This document shows, piece after piece, positions 63,652 to 64,000 of a stretch of 64,000 bases of DNA. How positions within the stretch are numbered: position 1 is the stretch's first letter; every line of letters begins with the position of its first letter. Source of the DNA: a bacterium HR28 (GTDB taxonomy: Bacteria > Chloroflexota > Chloroflexia > Thermomicrobiales > Thermomicrobiaceae); contig BEIE01000001.1 in the NCBI GenBank assembly GCA_002898255.1, forward strand, positions 1,054,001 through 1,118,000, in the 5' to 3' direction. Below the pieces are notes generated by a model. It did no database searches. It was not told the DNA's origin and saw only the letters and a list, made by a program, of their open reading frames with translations. A program made the translations under genes and the position numbers.

Positions 63652-64000
63652 ATGATGAGCGCGGGGCAGTCGGATCGGGAGCAGCGGGATAGAAGGCGCA
63701 GGCGACCGTCTGTTCGCCGCGAGGAGGAACAGGAACCGTTGTCCGGAGAGAGTACCGAGCCGGAGCGTGCGCTCGAGCCGGTCGAGGGTGAAGTTGTCGA
63801 GGCTGAGCCGTTATTGAGCGACGAGGAGCTGGAGGACCTCTTTCGAGCAGATCCCTCGCTGGCGAGCGACCCGTTGCGCCTGTACTTGCGGGAGATCGCG
63901 GAAGCACCCCTCCTGACCCCTGAGGAAGAGGTCGAGCTTGCCAAACGCATCAAGGAGGGGGATACCGAGGCTTTGCAACGCTTTGTTCGCTCGAACCTCC
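63652..64000 (+). CDS. rpoD: RNA polymerase primary sigma factor RpoD, N-terminal part
   Basis: The frame is open to the window end: 116 residues visible. An acidic, low-complexity N-terminus (rich in Glu and Arg) precedes region 1.2: DPLRLYLREIAEAPLLTPEEE, VELAKRIKEGD and the start of region 2 (LQRFVRSNL). This is the signature of primary sigma-70 factors. ATG 63652 follows GGAGGGGGC. It directs housekeeping transcription; promoters of matching type are seen throughout the window. Confidence 0.92.
   Translation, partial: MMSAGQSDREQRDRRRRRPSVRREEEQEPLSGESTEPERALEPVEGEVVEAEPLLSDEELEDLFRADPSLASDPLRLYLREIAEAPLLTPEEEVELAKRIKEGDTEALQRFVRSNL

Overview
The window is a 64 kb piece of a GC-rich bacterial chromosome with dense gene packing, many 4-base overlaps (ATGA, GTGA) and frequent GTG starts. 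The protein set (PASTA kinase, GT39/Agl23-type membrane glycosyltransferases, CIRCE-controlled groESL, CuA-bearing heme-copper enzyme, rpoD, many lipoproteins) fits a thermophilic Chloroflexota of the Thermomicrobia type. That assignment is inference from the look of the proteins; no 16S gene is present.

Layout. 0-5.9 kb: tandem APC amino-acid permeases, then a two-gene heme-copper oxidase/reductase operon read leftward, about 1 kb without genes, and psiE. 5.8-8.5 kb: a degenerate metallo-beta-lactamase-like membrane protein coupled to a PASTA Ser/Thr kinase. 8.8-11.9 kb: a compact protein-bound-sulfur cysteine module (cysM, sulfur carrier cysO, JAMM protease mec, and convergent rhodanese-MoeB). 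12-17.7 kb: thioesterase, ispE, rsmA, selD, a Nif3-like gene and an aminotransferase. selD is itself a selenoprotein gene: its true N-terminus lies upstream of an in-frame TGA. 17.8-19.9 kb: groES-groEL with promoter and perfect CIRCE. 20-25.6 kb: five overlapping envelope glycolipid/glycan genes. 25.8-33.3 kb: lipoprotein, tRNA-Glu, a decaying membrane gene, yqeY-pgpH-ybeY-GT2, cinA and tRNA-Arg. 33.3-39.1 kb: methyltransferase, polyprenol-type GT2, a HAD-Nudix-like fusion, O-methyltransferase, amidinohydrolase. 39.2-45.2 kb: dipeptide-type ABC permease operon without ATPases, and a CocE/S15-type hydrolase gene interrupted by one TAG. 45.2-49.3 kb: CoA-disulfide-reductase-like enzyme, rsmG, dxs. 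49.4-56.6 kb: one operon joining two large membrane glycosyltransferases to a two-component system and a secreted repeat protein. 56.7-64 kb: PEP-synthase/PPDK regulatory protein, sppA, slipin-nfeD pair, sbcC, and the start of rpoD.

Most unusual points: (1) the selD UGA codon with a hairpin just downstream; (2) a heme-copper subunit I in which the active-site Tyr is Glu (as in NO reductases) and the second low-spin heme His aligns with Met, paired with an intact CuA subunit; (3) a CysO carrier that carries an extra Arg after Gly-Gly, created by the ATGA overlap with the protease that could remove it; (4) amber-interrupted genes; (5) a perfect TGTGA-N6-TCACA palindrome upstream of sbcC; (6) domain oddities such as YbeY with Asp as third zinc ligand and CinA with a decayed amidase motif.
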